From contig CAZICM010000010.1 in assembly GCA_964537685.1 (NCBI GenBank), positions 62,001-126,000 on the forward strand: a stretch of DNA of 64,000 nt. The letters run 5' to 3'. Both the position numbers and the translations under genes were made by a program. Shown piece after piece: positions 15,034 to 23,982 of the stretch. Origin of the DNA: CAZICM01 sp964537685. GTDB lineage: Bacteria > Myxococcota_A > Polyangia > Polyangiales > Polyangiaceae. The number at the start of each line of letters is the position of its first letter. Positions within the stretch are counted from its first letter, which is position 1. The notes under the pieces are model-generated. The model was given only the letters and a program-made list of their open reading frames with translations. It searched no databases and was not told the origin of the DNA.

Positions 15034-17070
15034 CTATGGCTCCCCTACACAGTCCCCGCTCACAAAATGCGAGACATTCTTTACCCATGCGGGCAATCCC
15101 GGTCCGTTTACCGGTTTGCCTTCCCGCTCCAGCGCTGCCGCCCCTTGATTCTCGTTCAATAAAAACGCCAATATGTCTTCCTTTGAGCCCATTCCATACG
15201 CGGCCCGCACGGCTTGATCGAGCGCTTGCTGCGCTTCTTTTAAGGGATGCCGGCCAGGCGTATCCAGCGATGCATAGAGCGACCTGAATCCAATGCCCTG
15301 CTCCCGCATCAGCTTCCGGCGCAGCATGCGGAGCTCTACGGCTTTCGCCGCAATGGCTTGTATATCGGCCTGGGATGCCCGCCCGGGCCATACAAAGCTA
15401 TCGTAAACGGTATTCGATGTGTAGCGAAAGTCGCCTTTTAACGTGGAGCAGCGGGCTTTGAGCCATGTCCAATGAAAGGCCGATTGAAGAATGCCAAATG
15501 AATAATCGTCCTCAAAACAAAAGACCATCAGGGCATCGCTGGGCCTTATGGCTTGGGATACAAATTCAAAAATAGGGCGCCTGGCAATGCGCGAGCAGAC
15601 AATATAGCGCTTGAGCCCTTGAATACGGCGTATCAGCTCGTCGCGGGGATAGGACAATAGCCACCAGCGATTGAGAAAGTTTTGGTGATGGCGATTGATG
15701 CGGGCTTTGGCTTCTTCGCTCCTGACGATTTCGTTGCTATGCCTTTCTTCTTCGGCGGCTTTGCGGCGGGAGGCCAATACCCGGCGTTCGATATGCGGAT
15801 AGGCTTTTGTGTAGCGTTGCGCTTCGCCCAGAGGCTTTTGATGCATGTCGATTATATAGCGCGATGGCTTGGATTCGGGATGGATTAAAAGGTCTTGGCC
15901 TGTTAGGTAAGGGAATAAGATTTCGCGGTGCTTTTCCGATTCGCTTGTCCATTGGGCCGCGCTTTGAGGCGATATCAAAAATGCCCAGTGTCCAGGCGTT
16001 TGCCCTTGATAACATGTTCCTGAATTCCGATTTGCCCGAAGGGTGGCGGCCTCGCCCGCATCGGGTCCGGCGCCGAGCGAAGGGGTAATATCATTCACTT
16101 CACGCGCTATCCATTGCAGGGTCTCCCCTTCCCTTTTGCGCTCCCAAATCACTTTCTTTTCTGGTGTGCCGCCTTTGATCCAGTTGACAATCGATACATG
16201 AACATCTGCATCGCCGGGCCAGCGATGGCTGGGTATCGCTTCGGTGATCGTTCCGCCATTCGCCACAATATAGGCCAATCCACCTTCGCGGGATTCGTTC
16301 TGGCTTATGGTATTGGTTCCTACCAGGCCCGCCCTTCCTCCTTCACGCAATTCATCATGCGCTCGCCGGAACCAATAGACGCATAAATCGGCGCGCCCGG
16401 ATATGGCGGGATAGCGTTCTCTTACCCGCCTCATATAGCCGGCGCCCAGTTCTTTTTGGGCTTTGTTTTTGCCATGAAAGGGCGGGTTGCCAATGATAAT
16501 ATCGGCGCTGGGCCATTCGCAGAATAGGGCGTCGGCTTGAAGGATGTTGTGCTGGAGGTCGTTTGGTGAATACAAGCAATCGCCGCCGGCTGAAATCCCG
16601 GCTTCCTGAAGAACCATGCTTCTTGCGGCGGGCAATGCTGCCCTCGCGAGTTCCACGGCTCGTGCGTCGATATCGATTCCATAGAATTGAAGGGGATTGA
16701 CCAAATGTGTTGGATCGATGCCGGGCTTGTGGCCTAGATGTTCGATGTGGTTGAGCAGCATGAGTTCAAAGCGAAGCAGGCTGCGGTAGGCTACATATAA
16801 GAAATTACCGCATCCGCACGCCGGATCGAGTATATGTAGATGATGGATATGATCGAGGAGCGTTTTATAATCCTCTATGCCCGATGCTTGTTGAAAGGTA
16901 TGCCAGAGGGGCTGGATCAACGCCGGCCGGATAACCCGTTCGATATCTTCTTCCAGGGTGTAGTGCGTTCCTGTGCGGCGGCGATCCTCCGCGCTTAGGC
17001 TCCGCTCAAAGCGTTCGCCCAGTTCGATGGGGGTTAATTCAGGCTTTGAATAGCGATGGATGGCGCTCAC
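15034..17070 (-). CDS. N6-adenine DNA methyltransferase, MmeI-like, without nuclease domain
   Basis: A 678-residue class I methyltransferase that would transfer a methyl group from S-adenosylmethionine to adenine N6 in DNA. The sequence shows the MmeI-type lead-in RRRTGTHYTLEEDIERVI, SAM motif I DPACGCGNF (82-90), YGIDIDARAVELAR and the catalytic motif IV NPPF (195-198). The C-terminal 300 residues look like a target-recognition region (YIVCSRIARRPIF, STLKGDFRYTSNTVYDSFVWP). MmeI itself is about 920 residues with an N-terminal D/E-x-K nuclease and helical domain; those are missing here. GTG at 17070 is chosen because it overlaps the upstream transporter stop (GTGA); earlier starts lie wholly inside that gene. 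It may be an orphan modification enzyme or the trimmed remains of a type IIG system. Confidence 0.88.
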   Translation of the reverse strand: MSAIHRYSKPELTPIELGERFERSLSAEDRRRTGTHYTLEEDIERVIRPALIQPLWHTFQQASGIEDYKTLLDHIHHLHILDPACGCGNFLYVAYRSLLRFELMLLNHIEHLGHKPGIDPTHLVNPLQFYGIDIDARAVELARAALPAARSMVLQEAGISAGGDCLYSPNDLQHNILQADALFCEWPSADIIIGNPPFHGKNKAQKELGAGYMRRVRERYPAISGRADLCVYWFRRAHDELREGGRAGLVGTNTISQNESREGGLAYIVANGGTITEAIPSHRWPGDADVHVSIVNWIKGGTPEKKVIWERKREGETLQWIAREVNDITPSLGAGPDAGEAATLRANRNSGTCYQGQTPGHWAFLISPQSAAQWTSESEKHREILFPYLTGQDLLIHPESKPSRYIIDMHQKPLGEAQRYTKAYPHIERRVLASRRKAAEEERHSNEIVRSEEAKARINRHHQNFLNRWWLLSYPRDELIRRIQGLKRYIVCSRIARRPIFEFVSQAIRPSDALMVFCFEDDYSFGILQSAFHWTWLKARCSTLKGDFRYTSNTVYDSFVWPGRASQADIQAIAAKAVELRMLRRKLMREQGIGFRSLYASLDTPGRHPLKEAQQALDQAVRAAYGMGSKEDILAFLLNENQGAAALEREGKPVNGPGLPAWVKNVSHFVSGDCVGEP

Positions 17071-18368
17071 GGCCGCGCTTGGGCTCCTTCTGTGCGCTCC
17101 CGTAGATAGAAGGGAAGCAATGGCAATGCCCCCACGATGGCCGAGCATCCTAGAATGAGATAGAGGGTGTCCCAGCCATATTTGAGGCTCAACGGTGCCG
17201 CCAAGGCGCTTCCCAGTATGGGTCCGATTGAGCCTGTACCATTGATAACCCCGCCCGCGGTTGCCGCGCCTTTGGGTCCGCCTACATCCTGGGCTGCGGT
17301 GGCGGATACAAGTGTGTCAGGACCAAAGAGGGAAAAACCGACCAGCATCAAGCCCAGGGCATTGAGAAGCGGCCCTTGATGAGAGAGATGAGCATAGACA
17401 GGCATGGCCGCGCCTAAAATCAATAAAAACAATAGCGAAATGCCCAGGCGCCGGCTCGCTAGATAACGATCGGATATAAATCCGATCGAAATGGAACCCA
17501 CGAGGCCGCCGAATTCAAAGGCCAGAGGAATATTGGCCGAGAGTGCGGAAGAATATTGAAGGGATTGCTCCATATAATAAGGCAGCCAAAATAAAAGGAT
17601 GTAACGAATGAGTTTCATCGAGAAATAACTGGCTCCCAAGGCCCACAACAAGGGTGTGCGCAAGACCCGGGAACGTTCGGCTTTTATGGCGGCAATTTCA
17701 TCGGCGCTTCGCTCAATGGGTTCATTTTTATTGTTTGGTTCCCCATTCTTTCGTTCTGGAAGCGCAATCAATATTAAAAATCCAACGGCCGCAACCCATA
17801 CTGCCGGGCCGTAAAATGCAAGGCGCCAGCCCAAAACCGTCAGTACGAGAAAAAAACCTGCAAAGGGATTGGCAACTAAACTTCCGAATTGATAACAGGT
17901 CGACCAGAATCCCATCACGGCTCCGCGGCCGCTGCGGGGAAACCATTCGGCCATTGCTTTTAAATTGGCTGGCCATCCCGTCGATTGAGCCAATCCATTG
18001 AGCGCAAAGAAGATTAAAAAATAATAAAAGCTCGAGGAGAGGCCAAAAAAGACAGAACAAAGGGCGGTGGCGATCATCCCCAGGGCAATCACGCGGCGGG
18101 CTCCAAATCGATCGGCCGCGAAGCCCCAGATAAATTGGCCCAGCGAATAGGCGACGAGATAGCCGGTATCGATTTGGCCCAGCTTTTCCCGGCCAATGCC
18201 GGTGTCAAGCTCTATTTTTCGCTTGGCGACCGAGAAGTTTTTCCGGGTGAAATAATACGAGGCGTAGGACAGCCAGGTCAGGCCAAATGCCCGCCATTTT
18301 AAAGGGCCTGCATCGCTTTGATCGCCAACGGGCCGCGCGTTGTTCTCGTCCGCTTTTTGCGCTGTCAC
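17067..18368 (-). CDS. MFS transporter, OPA (GlpT/UhpT-like) family
   Basis: A 433-residue inner-membrane protein with about twelve hydrophobic helices and a cytoplasmic loop rich in charged residues near 215-240. The OPA-family signature is clear: LSYASYYFTRKNFSVAK after helix 1, ADRFGARRV in loop 2-3, and GLAQSTGWPANLKAMAEWFP. Members exchange organic phosphates (glycerol-3-phosphate, hexose phosphates) for inorganic phosphate, or act as UhpC-like sensors; the substrate cannot be told from sequence here. GTG start at 18368. It is divergent from the oxidoreductase gene with only 28 bp between starts, and its stop overlaps the methyltransferase start, an odd functional pairing. Confidence 0.9.
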   Translation of the reverse strand: MTAQKADENNARPVGDQSDAGPLKWRAFGLTWLSYASYYFTRKNFSVAKRKIELDTGIGREKLGQIDTGYLVAYSLGQFIWGFAADRFGARRVIALGMIATALCSVFFGLSSSFYYFLIFFALNGLAQSTGWPANLKAMAEWFPRSGRGAVMGFWSTCYQFGSLVANPFAGFFLVLTVLGWRLAFYGPAVWVAAVGFLILIALPERKNGEPNNKNEPIERSADEIAAIKAERSRVLRTPLLWALGASYFSMKLIRYILLFWLPYYMEQSLQYSSALSANIPLAFEFGGLVGSISIGFISDRYLASRRLGISLLFLLILGAAMPVYAHLSHQGPLLNALGLMLVGFSLFGPDTLVSATAAQDVGGPKGAATAGGVINGTGSIGPILGSALAAPLSLKYGWDTLYLILGCSAIVGALPLLPFYLRERTEGAQARP

Positions 18369-18396
18369 GGAGCGAGGCTAACCGAGATTTTTCTAG

Positions 18397-19938
18397 GTGG
18401 CTCAAGCGAAAAAAGGCTATCAACAAAAAGTGCCTGAAGTGATTGTGATTGGCTCGGGGCCCAATGGTTTGGTTGCCGCGTATTATCTGGCCAGCGCTGG
18501 GCTCGATGTGCTGGTGCTGGAGGGGAAGGATTCGCCCGGAGGCGCGGTGCAGTCGAAAGAGCTGACGCTGCCGGGTTTTATTCATGATATCGGGGCGGCG
18601 TTTTTTCCTTTTGGGCAGACGAGTCCGGCGCTTTTGCCGATGGATTTAGAGGGCGCCGGTCTGTGCTGGAAACATGCGGATTACGATAGCGCGCATCCGG
18701 CCAAGGATGGTTCGTGCGCTTCGATCGCAAGGAATTTAGAGCGTTCGGTGAAGGCTTTTGGGCCGGATGGCAAGGCTTGGAAGGGTATCGCGCTCTGGCA
18801 CAAAAAAACCAAAACGCCAATGCTGAATGCGCTGCTGAATGCGCCGCTTTCGCTGTTGCCGATGCTTCGTTTTGGGCCGCTGAATTTGCTGCGTTTGGCG
18901 AGGGTGGCGCTATCGTCGGGGCGAGGTTTTTCGAGCTCTGTTTTTAAGACGGAAGCGGCGCGGCGTGTGATTCCAGGGCTTGCGCTTCATACCGATGTAG
19001 GGCCGGATGATCGCTGCGGGGCGGTGATTGGTTTTATGCTGGCGGTGCTGGCGTCGAGCGGCGGTTTTGCGGTTCCTGAAGGGGGCGCGGGTTCGATTAC
19101 GCAAGCGATGCTGAAGCGGGTGAAGGAGAAGGGGGCCGCGATTGAATGCAATGCGATGGTGAAGAGCATTGTGGTGAGGGAGAACCGGGCGGCGGCGGTG
19201 AAGCTCGTTGATGGGCGGGAAATCAAGGCTTCGAAGGCCATTGTCGCGGATGTGGCGGCGCCTTCGCTGTATTTGAAATTGCTATCGGGGACGCCTTTGC
19301 CCGAGCGTGTGATTCACAGCATGAGGACGTTTAAACAAGGTTTTGGAACATTTAAGATGGATTGGGCGCTCGATAGTCCGGCGCCTTTTTCGCATGAGCA
19401 GGCGGCGCGGGCGGCGGTGATTCACGCGGGCGATAGTTTGGACGATTTAAGTGCATTTACGGCGGAAGTGAGGCGCGGTCATCTGCCGAGCCATCCGTAT
19501 TTGGTGATTGGGCAGCAATCCTTGGCGGACAAAACGCGGGCGCCCGAGGGAAGGCATACGCTGTGGGCTTATTCACGGGTTCCCTCGGTTTTAAAGGGCA
19601 CGAAAAAGGGATGGAATGAGCAGCGGGAGCGTTTTGCCGATCGAATTGAAAATAGAATCGAAGAAATTGCACCTGGATTTAAGAAAAGAATTCTGGGGCG
19701 GGCTGTTTTTGCGCCGCCGGATTTAGAAGCATTGAATCCCAATTTGATCGGAGGCGATTTGGGAGGTGGGACGGCGGATATTCGCAATCAGATGATTTTT
19801 AGGCCGATGTTTCCTTATTATCGCTATCGGACGCCGGTGCGGGGCTTGTATTTGGCGTCGTCGTATACGCATCCCGGCGCTGGGGTTCATGGAGCCTGCG
19901 GGCGCAATGCGGCTATGGAAGCGTTAAAAGATTTGTGA
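18397..19938 (+). CDS. FAD-dependent oxidoreductase, phytoene desaturase/PYROXD2-like
   Basis: A 513-residue flavoprotein of the CrtI/PYROXD2 group. The Rossmann ADP-binding motif VIVIGSGPNGLVAA is at 16-29 with the following acidic strand end (VLVLEGKDSPGG), and the C-terminal FAD closure RGLYLASSYTHPGAGVHGAC sits near 480-500. The segment FAVPEGGAGSITQAML is a typical second conserved block. This subgroup is widespread but mostly uncharacterised; it is not close to the carotenoid pathway here because no crt genes adjoin. The start is uncertain: GTG at 18397 has only a weak AGG upstream, and GTG at 18430 would begin just before the Rossmann strand. The promoter must overlap that of the divergent transporter. 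Confidence 0.85.
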   Translation: MAQAKKGYQQKVPEVIVIGSGPNGLVAAYYLASAGLDVLVLEGKDSPGGAVQSKELTLPGFIHDIGAAFFPFGQTSPALLPMDLEGAGLCWKHADYDSAHPAKDGSCASIARNLERSVKAFGPDGKAWKGIALWHKKTKTPMLNALLNAPLSLLPMLRFGPLNLLRLARVALSSGRGFSSSVFKTEAARRVIPGLALHTDVGPDDRCGAVIGFMLAVLASSGGFAVPEGGAGSITQAMLKRVKEKGAAIECNAMVKSIVVRENRAAAVKLVDGREIKASKAIVADVAAPSLYLKLLSGTPLPERVIHSMRTFKQGFGTFKMDWALDSPAPFSHEQAARAAVIHAGDSLDDLSAFTAEVRRGHLPSHPYLVIGQQSLADKTRAPEGRHTLWAYSRVPSVLKGTKKGWNEQRERFADRIENRIEEIAPGFKKRILGRAVFAPPDLEALNPNLIGGDLGGGTADIRNQMIFRPMFPYYRYRTPVRGLYLASSYTHPGAGVHGACGRNAAMEALKDL

Positions 19939-20029
19939 TTGAGATCTTGCCTTTTCGGAGCGGCTTGCGTATAAGGCGCCCGCCCGTATTCAAGGGATAG
20001 ATCTAAACATTAACCTATCGAAAAGAGCG

Positions 20030-22492
20030 ATGAATTCCCCTGTTTTGCCTCAGCGCGCCCAGGTTGTTATTGTCGGCGGCGGAATTATTGGCTGCTCCAT
20101 TGCCTATCATCTTGCCCATATGGGCTGGAAGGATGTGGTGCTGTTGGAGCGGGATAAAATAACGTCCGGCACGACATGGCATGCGGCTGGTTTGATTGTG
20201 ACTTTTGGTTCGACCTCGGATACGTCGACCGAAATGCGCAAATATACGCGCGATTTATATATGAAGCTGGAGGCCGAGACAGGGCTGTCGACGGGTTTTA
20301 AGGCGGTGGGTTTTATTCAGGTGGCGGCCGATGAGCATAGGCTCGAGGAATACCGGCGGGTGACGGTGTTTAATCGGCATAAAGGTGTAAATGCGGTTGA
20401 GATTTCGCCCTCGGAGGTGAAAAAGCTCTTTCCTTTGGCGCGTACGGATGATGTGCTGGCCGGTTTTTATGTGAAAGAGGATGGGAAGGCCGATCCGGTG
20501 GGGGCAACGATGGCGCTGGCCAAGGGCGCGAAAATGCAGGGAGCGGCGATTCTCGAAGGGGTGCCCGTGACGGGATTTACCCAAAAACAAGGGCGGGTGA
20601 CGGGGGTAAAGACGGCTTATGGCGATATTGAGGCGGAATATGTTGTGAATTGCGCGGGGATGTGGGCTCGGGAGTTGGGCGCATTGGCAGGTGTTTCTAT
20701 TCCATTGCAAGCATGCGAGCATTATTATTTAATTACCGAGAAAATCGATGGGATGCACGCTCATTTGCCGGTGTTGGAAGATCCGGGGCGGCATGGCTAT
20801 TTCCGGGAGGAAGTGGGAGGGTTGTTGATCGGGTTGTTTGAGCCTATTTCGGCGCCCTGGAAAGTAGCCGGAATTCCATCGGATTTTTCATTTGGAGAGA
20901 TTCCCCCGGATTGGGAGCGGATGGGGCCTTATGTGGAACGGGCGATGGGGCGCGTGCCTGCATCGATGACGGCTGGGGTAAAGAAGTTTTTTTGCGGGCC
21001 CGAGAGTTTTACGCCTGATTTAAGGCCGATTGTGGGCGAAGCGCCGGAATTGAAGAACTATTTTGTGGTGGCGGGGCTGAATTCGATTGGTATTTTGACG
21101 GGGGGCGGGCTTGGGAGAGTGGTGGCGCATTGGCTGATTCATGGGCGGCCGGATGTGGATATCACGGGATTTAATATCGATCGTTTGCAGCCCTATCAGA
21201 GCAACCGGGCCTACCGGCAGGATAGGAGTTCGGAGACATTGGGGTTGGTGTATCAATGTCATTATCCCTATAAATCGCTGACGACGGCCCGGGGAGCGAA
21301 GCGTTCGCCCTTGCATGAGAAGCTGGCGCAGAAACAGGCTTATTTTAAAGATGTAAGCGGCTGGGAGAGTCCAGATTGGTATGCGCCGGAGGGTGTGGAG
21401 CCAAAGGTAGATCGCTATTCTTTTAAGCGGGAAGCGTGGTTTGATTATTGGAAGGCGGAGCATCAGGCGGCGAGGGAGGGCGTTATCCTGATGGATATGT
21501 CGTTTATGTGTAAATGGCGGGTGGAGGGGCGGGACGCGGGGCGGTATTTGAATTATTTATCGGCGAACCAAGTGGATGGGCCGGCGGGGATGATTACGTA
21601 TACGCAATGGCTGAATGAGGGGGGCGGGCTGGAGGCGGATTTAACGGTAACGAAGCTGGCGGAGGATAAGTTTTTTGTTGTGGCGACGGATACCGCGCTC
21701 CGGCATGTGGATACCTGGATGAGAAGGCGTATGCCTGCGGATTATCATGTTTTTGCGAGCGATGTGACGGGGGCCTACGCGCAAATAAATATTCAGGGGC
21801 CCCGTTCGCGGGAGCTGCTTTCGGCGCTTACGCAAAGCGATATGTCAAACGAAGCCTTTCCCTATAGGGCAGCCAGGGAAATCGATATAGGCTATGCTAG
21901 GGTGCTATGCATACGGATTACGTATCTGGGAGAGCTTGGCTATGAGCTCTATGTGCCTTCGGAGCATGCGGTGCATGTGTATGAGCGCATTGTGGAGGCC
22001 GGGGAAGGCTTTGGATTAAGGCATGCTGGATTGAAGGCGCTGGCCAGCCTGCGTATGGAGAAGGGCTACCGGGATTATGGGCACGATATCGACAATACCG
22101 ATTCGGTGCTGGAGGCCGGGCTGGGTTTTGCGGTAAATTTGGATAAGCCGGGCGGCTTTGTCGGCAAGGAGGCGGTGCTTGCTCAAAAGGCTTTGGGGCC
22201 GCTGAAAAAGAAGCTTGTGCAGGTCTTGGTGAAAGATCCGGAGCCGCTTTTGTTCCATGCGGAAGTGGTCTACCGGAATGGGCTGGAAGTGGGTTATGTG
22301 AGGGCGGGTTCTTATGGATGGACGCTGGGGGGCGCGGTGGGGCTGGCGATGGTGGACGGAGGCGAGGAAGCGGTGGATCAGGCTTGGATCGATGCGGGAA
22401 GCTGGGAAGTGGATATCGCTGGAACACGCTATCCGGCTATCGCTTCGGTTCGGCCTTTGTATGATCCGGATATGAAGCGCATAAAGAGTTAA
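20030..22492 (+). CDS. Dimethylglycine/sarcosine dehydrogenase-like flavoprotein
   Basis: An 820-residue enzyme that removes an N-methyl group from a methylated glycine, passing the one-carbon unit to folate. The N-terminal DAO domain starts with VVIVGGGIIGCSIAYHLA; SGTTWHAAGL at 46-55 contains His51, the residue to which FAD is covalently linked in mammalian DMGDH and SARDH. A linker domain follows (about 380-435), then a GcvT-like folate-binding aminomethyltransferase domain (about 435-820, including LGELGYELYVPSEHA, GLKALASLRMEKGYRDYG and GFVGKEAVL). Length and domain order match mitochondrial DMGDH/SARDH. ATG at 20030 follows AAAGAG. It may share regulation with the oxidoreductase 91 bp upstream. 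The choice between dimethylglycine and sarcosine is not decidable here. It converges with and overlaps the histidine kinase gene by 4 bp. Confidence 0.9.
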   Translation: MNSPVLPQRAQVVIVGGGIIGCSIAYHLAHMGWKDVVLLERDKITSGTTWHAAGLIVTFGSTSDTSTEMRKYTRDLYMKLEAETGLSTGFKAVGFIQVAADEHRLEEYRRVTVFNRHKGVNAVEISPSEVKKLFPLARTDDVLAGFYVKEDGKADPVGATMALAKGAKMQGAAILEGVPVTGFTQKQGRVTGVKTAYGDIEAEYVVNCAGMWARELGALAGVSIPLQACEHYYLITEKIDGMHAHLPVLEDPGRHGYFREEVGGLLIGLFEPISAPWKVAGIPSDFSFGEIPPDWERMGPYVERAMGRVPASMTAGVKKFFCGPESFTPDLRPIVGEAPELKNYFVVAGLNSIGILTGGGLGRVVAHWLIHGRPDVDITGFNIDRLQPYQSNRAYRQDRSSETLGLVYQCHYPYKSLTTARGAKRSPLHEKLAQKQAYFKDVSGWESPDWYAPEGVEPKVDRYSFKREAWFDYWKAEHQAAREGVILMDMSFMCKWRVEGRDAGRYLNYLSANQVDGPAGMITYTQWLNEGGGLEADLTVTKLAEDKFFVVATDTALRHVDTWMRRRMPADYHVFASDVTGAYAQINIQGPRSRELLSALTQSDMSNEAFPYRAAREIDIGYARVLCIRITYLGELGYELYVPSEHAVHVYERIVEAGEGFGLRHAGLKALASLRMEKGYRDYGHDIDNTDSVLEAGLGFAVNLDKPGGFVGKEAVLAQKALGPLKKKLVQVLVKDPEPLLFHAEVVYRNGLEVGYVRAGSYGWTLGGAVGLAMVDGGEEAVDQAWIDAGSWEVDIAGTRYPAIASVRPLYDPDMKRIKS

Positions 22493-23793
22493 GATACGAA
22501 TGGCAGCTCAAACCAAAAACGGGAGCCTTCGCCGATCCGGCTCTCGACCCCGATAACTCCGCCCATCGCCTCCACCAATTTTTTGCATATCGCAAGCCCT
22601 AGCCCTGTGCCTCCCTTTTGCATTTCACTGACCTGGGAAAAGGGCTTGAACAACTCGCCAAGCTTGTCCTCTGGGATACCAGGCCCGGTGTCGTCCACGC
22701 TGATTCGGAATACATCGTTCTGTCGCGTTACTTGAACAACGACAGACCCATGCTCGGTGGCATTTAGGGCATTGGCCACCAAATTGAGGAGCACTTGCCG
22801 AATGCGTCCAATATCCCCCATCGTCGGGCGATCTAAATCTGCGCCAATATTGGCCCGGAGTGAGAGCCCTTTAGCCTGAGCCTTTTGCTGCATAATCTCC
22901 AGTGTTTCGCGAACCAGTGCGGGAAGCTCGAAGGATGAGGGTTTTAGCTCTAGGCGGCCTGCCTCGATGCGAGATAAATCCAGGATGGCATTGACCATTC
23001 CATGTAAATGTTTTCCAGCACGGATAATGCGATCCAAGTCGGCTGCCACCGATGGATCGGCACTTTGGGGGAGATCTTCGCGAAGTAGCTCGGCATAGCC
23101 AATAATGGCATTGAGGGGCGTGCGGAGTTCATGGCTCATATTGGCGATAAATCCCGACTTATTTTGACTGGCCGCCTCGGCTTCGGCTCTGGCCCTTTCA
23201 ACGTCCGCGAGCACGGAGGCGAGTCTTTGTTGCCAAAATTCGGCCCGGCGCCGCCGCTGAACCGAAACCACCAGCAAGACAAGCGCCGCCGAGGCAGATG
23301 CAAGCGCTGCAACGGTCAAGATGTAAAGTGATGACCATCTTTGTCCCAATTTTTGAGAAAGCACGGCTGTTTCGCCGCGGGTTGCTTTTACAAATCCATC
23401 GAGCGCCGAAAGCAAGGCTTCGTCATTGGGATTCGCTTTTGAAAGCTCGCCCATCGCTGTTGTCAAGGCTGCCCGGCTTGCGTCGCTCCCATGATGATGC
23501 GCGACATTTCGAGCCAATTCGGCAAGGGCCGCGACCGTTTTTGCATCCCTTCCTTTGCGAAATTCCTTCTGAAGTGACTGTGCGGAGCTTAGCCACCCTA
23601 CCCTTACTTCGACATCCGCTCTTTCCACCGCGACGGTGCGCATTAACCAGGCGCACCATCCGGCAAAAGCCAGCACAACAGCGAGACCCACCCAGAATAG
23701 CCTGGGGATTGGAGCCCGTGCTGGGGTAGGTTGTCCCTGGAGGAGTTTCGATACGTCCTCTTGGCGATTCCCATGGAGGTGGAGTATATTCAC
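22489..23793 (-). CDS. Membrane sensor histidine kinase
   Basis: A 434-residue kinase. Two membrane helices (about 31-51 and 155-177) bracket a helical periplasmic sensor of about 100 residues; a short coiled coil leads to the HisKA domain with SHELRTPLNAIIGYAELL (phospho-acceptor His221) and the HATPase domain with N box LLNLVANALNATEHG, G1 DDTGPGIP, F box LFKPFSQ and G2 GGTGLGLAICKKL. No receiver domain or response regulator is encoded beside it, so its partner is elsewhere. GTG start at 23793. It lies 189 bp downstream of the papain-like gene on the same strand; the 23794-23982 interval holds no gene that I can see. Confidence 0.93.
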   Translation of the reverse strand: MNILHLHGNRQEDVSKLLQGQPTPARAPIPRLFWVGLAVVLAFAGWCAWLMRTVAVERADVEVRVGWLSSAQSLQKEFRKGRDAKTVAALAELARNVAHHHGSDASRAALTTAMGELSKANPNDEALLSALDGFVKATRGETAVLSQKLGQRWSSLYILTVAALASASAALVLLVVSVQRRRRAEFWQQRLASVLADVERARAEAEAASQNKSGFIANMSHELRTPLNAIIGYAELLREDLPQSADPSVAADLDRIIRAGKHLHGMVNAILDLSRIEAGRLELKPSSFELPALVRETLEIMQQKAQAKGLSLRANIGADLDRPTMGDIGRIRQVLLNLVANALNATEHGSVVVQVTRQNDVFRISVDDTGPGIPEDKLGELFKPFSQVSEMQKGGTGLGLAICKKLVEAMGGVIGVESRIGEGSRFWFELPFVS

Positions 23794-23982
23794 AAATCCC
23801 GGAATGTCTCGATGAGCAATACGTCAGCTACGGCCCGGGGTAGACAAGCTCCGGGCAAGGGTGAGCCCTATGTATCGGAGTCCTTTTTCGTTGTCAAGCA
23901 AAAATGTAAGCTGAATTTTGCGTTGGAGGGGGGTTGGACGCGTGATTTCTATAGCTTTGGAAGGAGGGAGGCGGCTTAATGC

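Noticed and set aside
17071..17148. Upstream extension of the methyltransferase
   Set aside because: These codons are the antisense-free overlap with the end of the transporter gene and do not resemble MmeI-type sequence.
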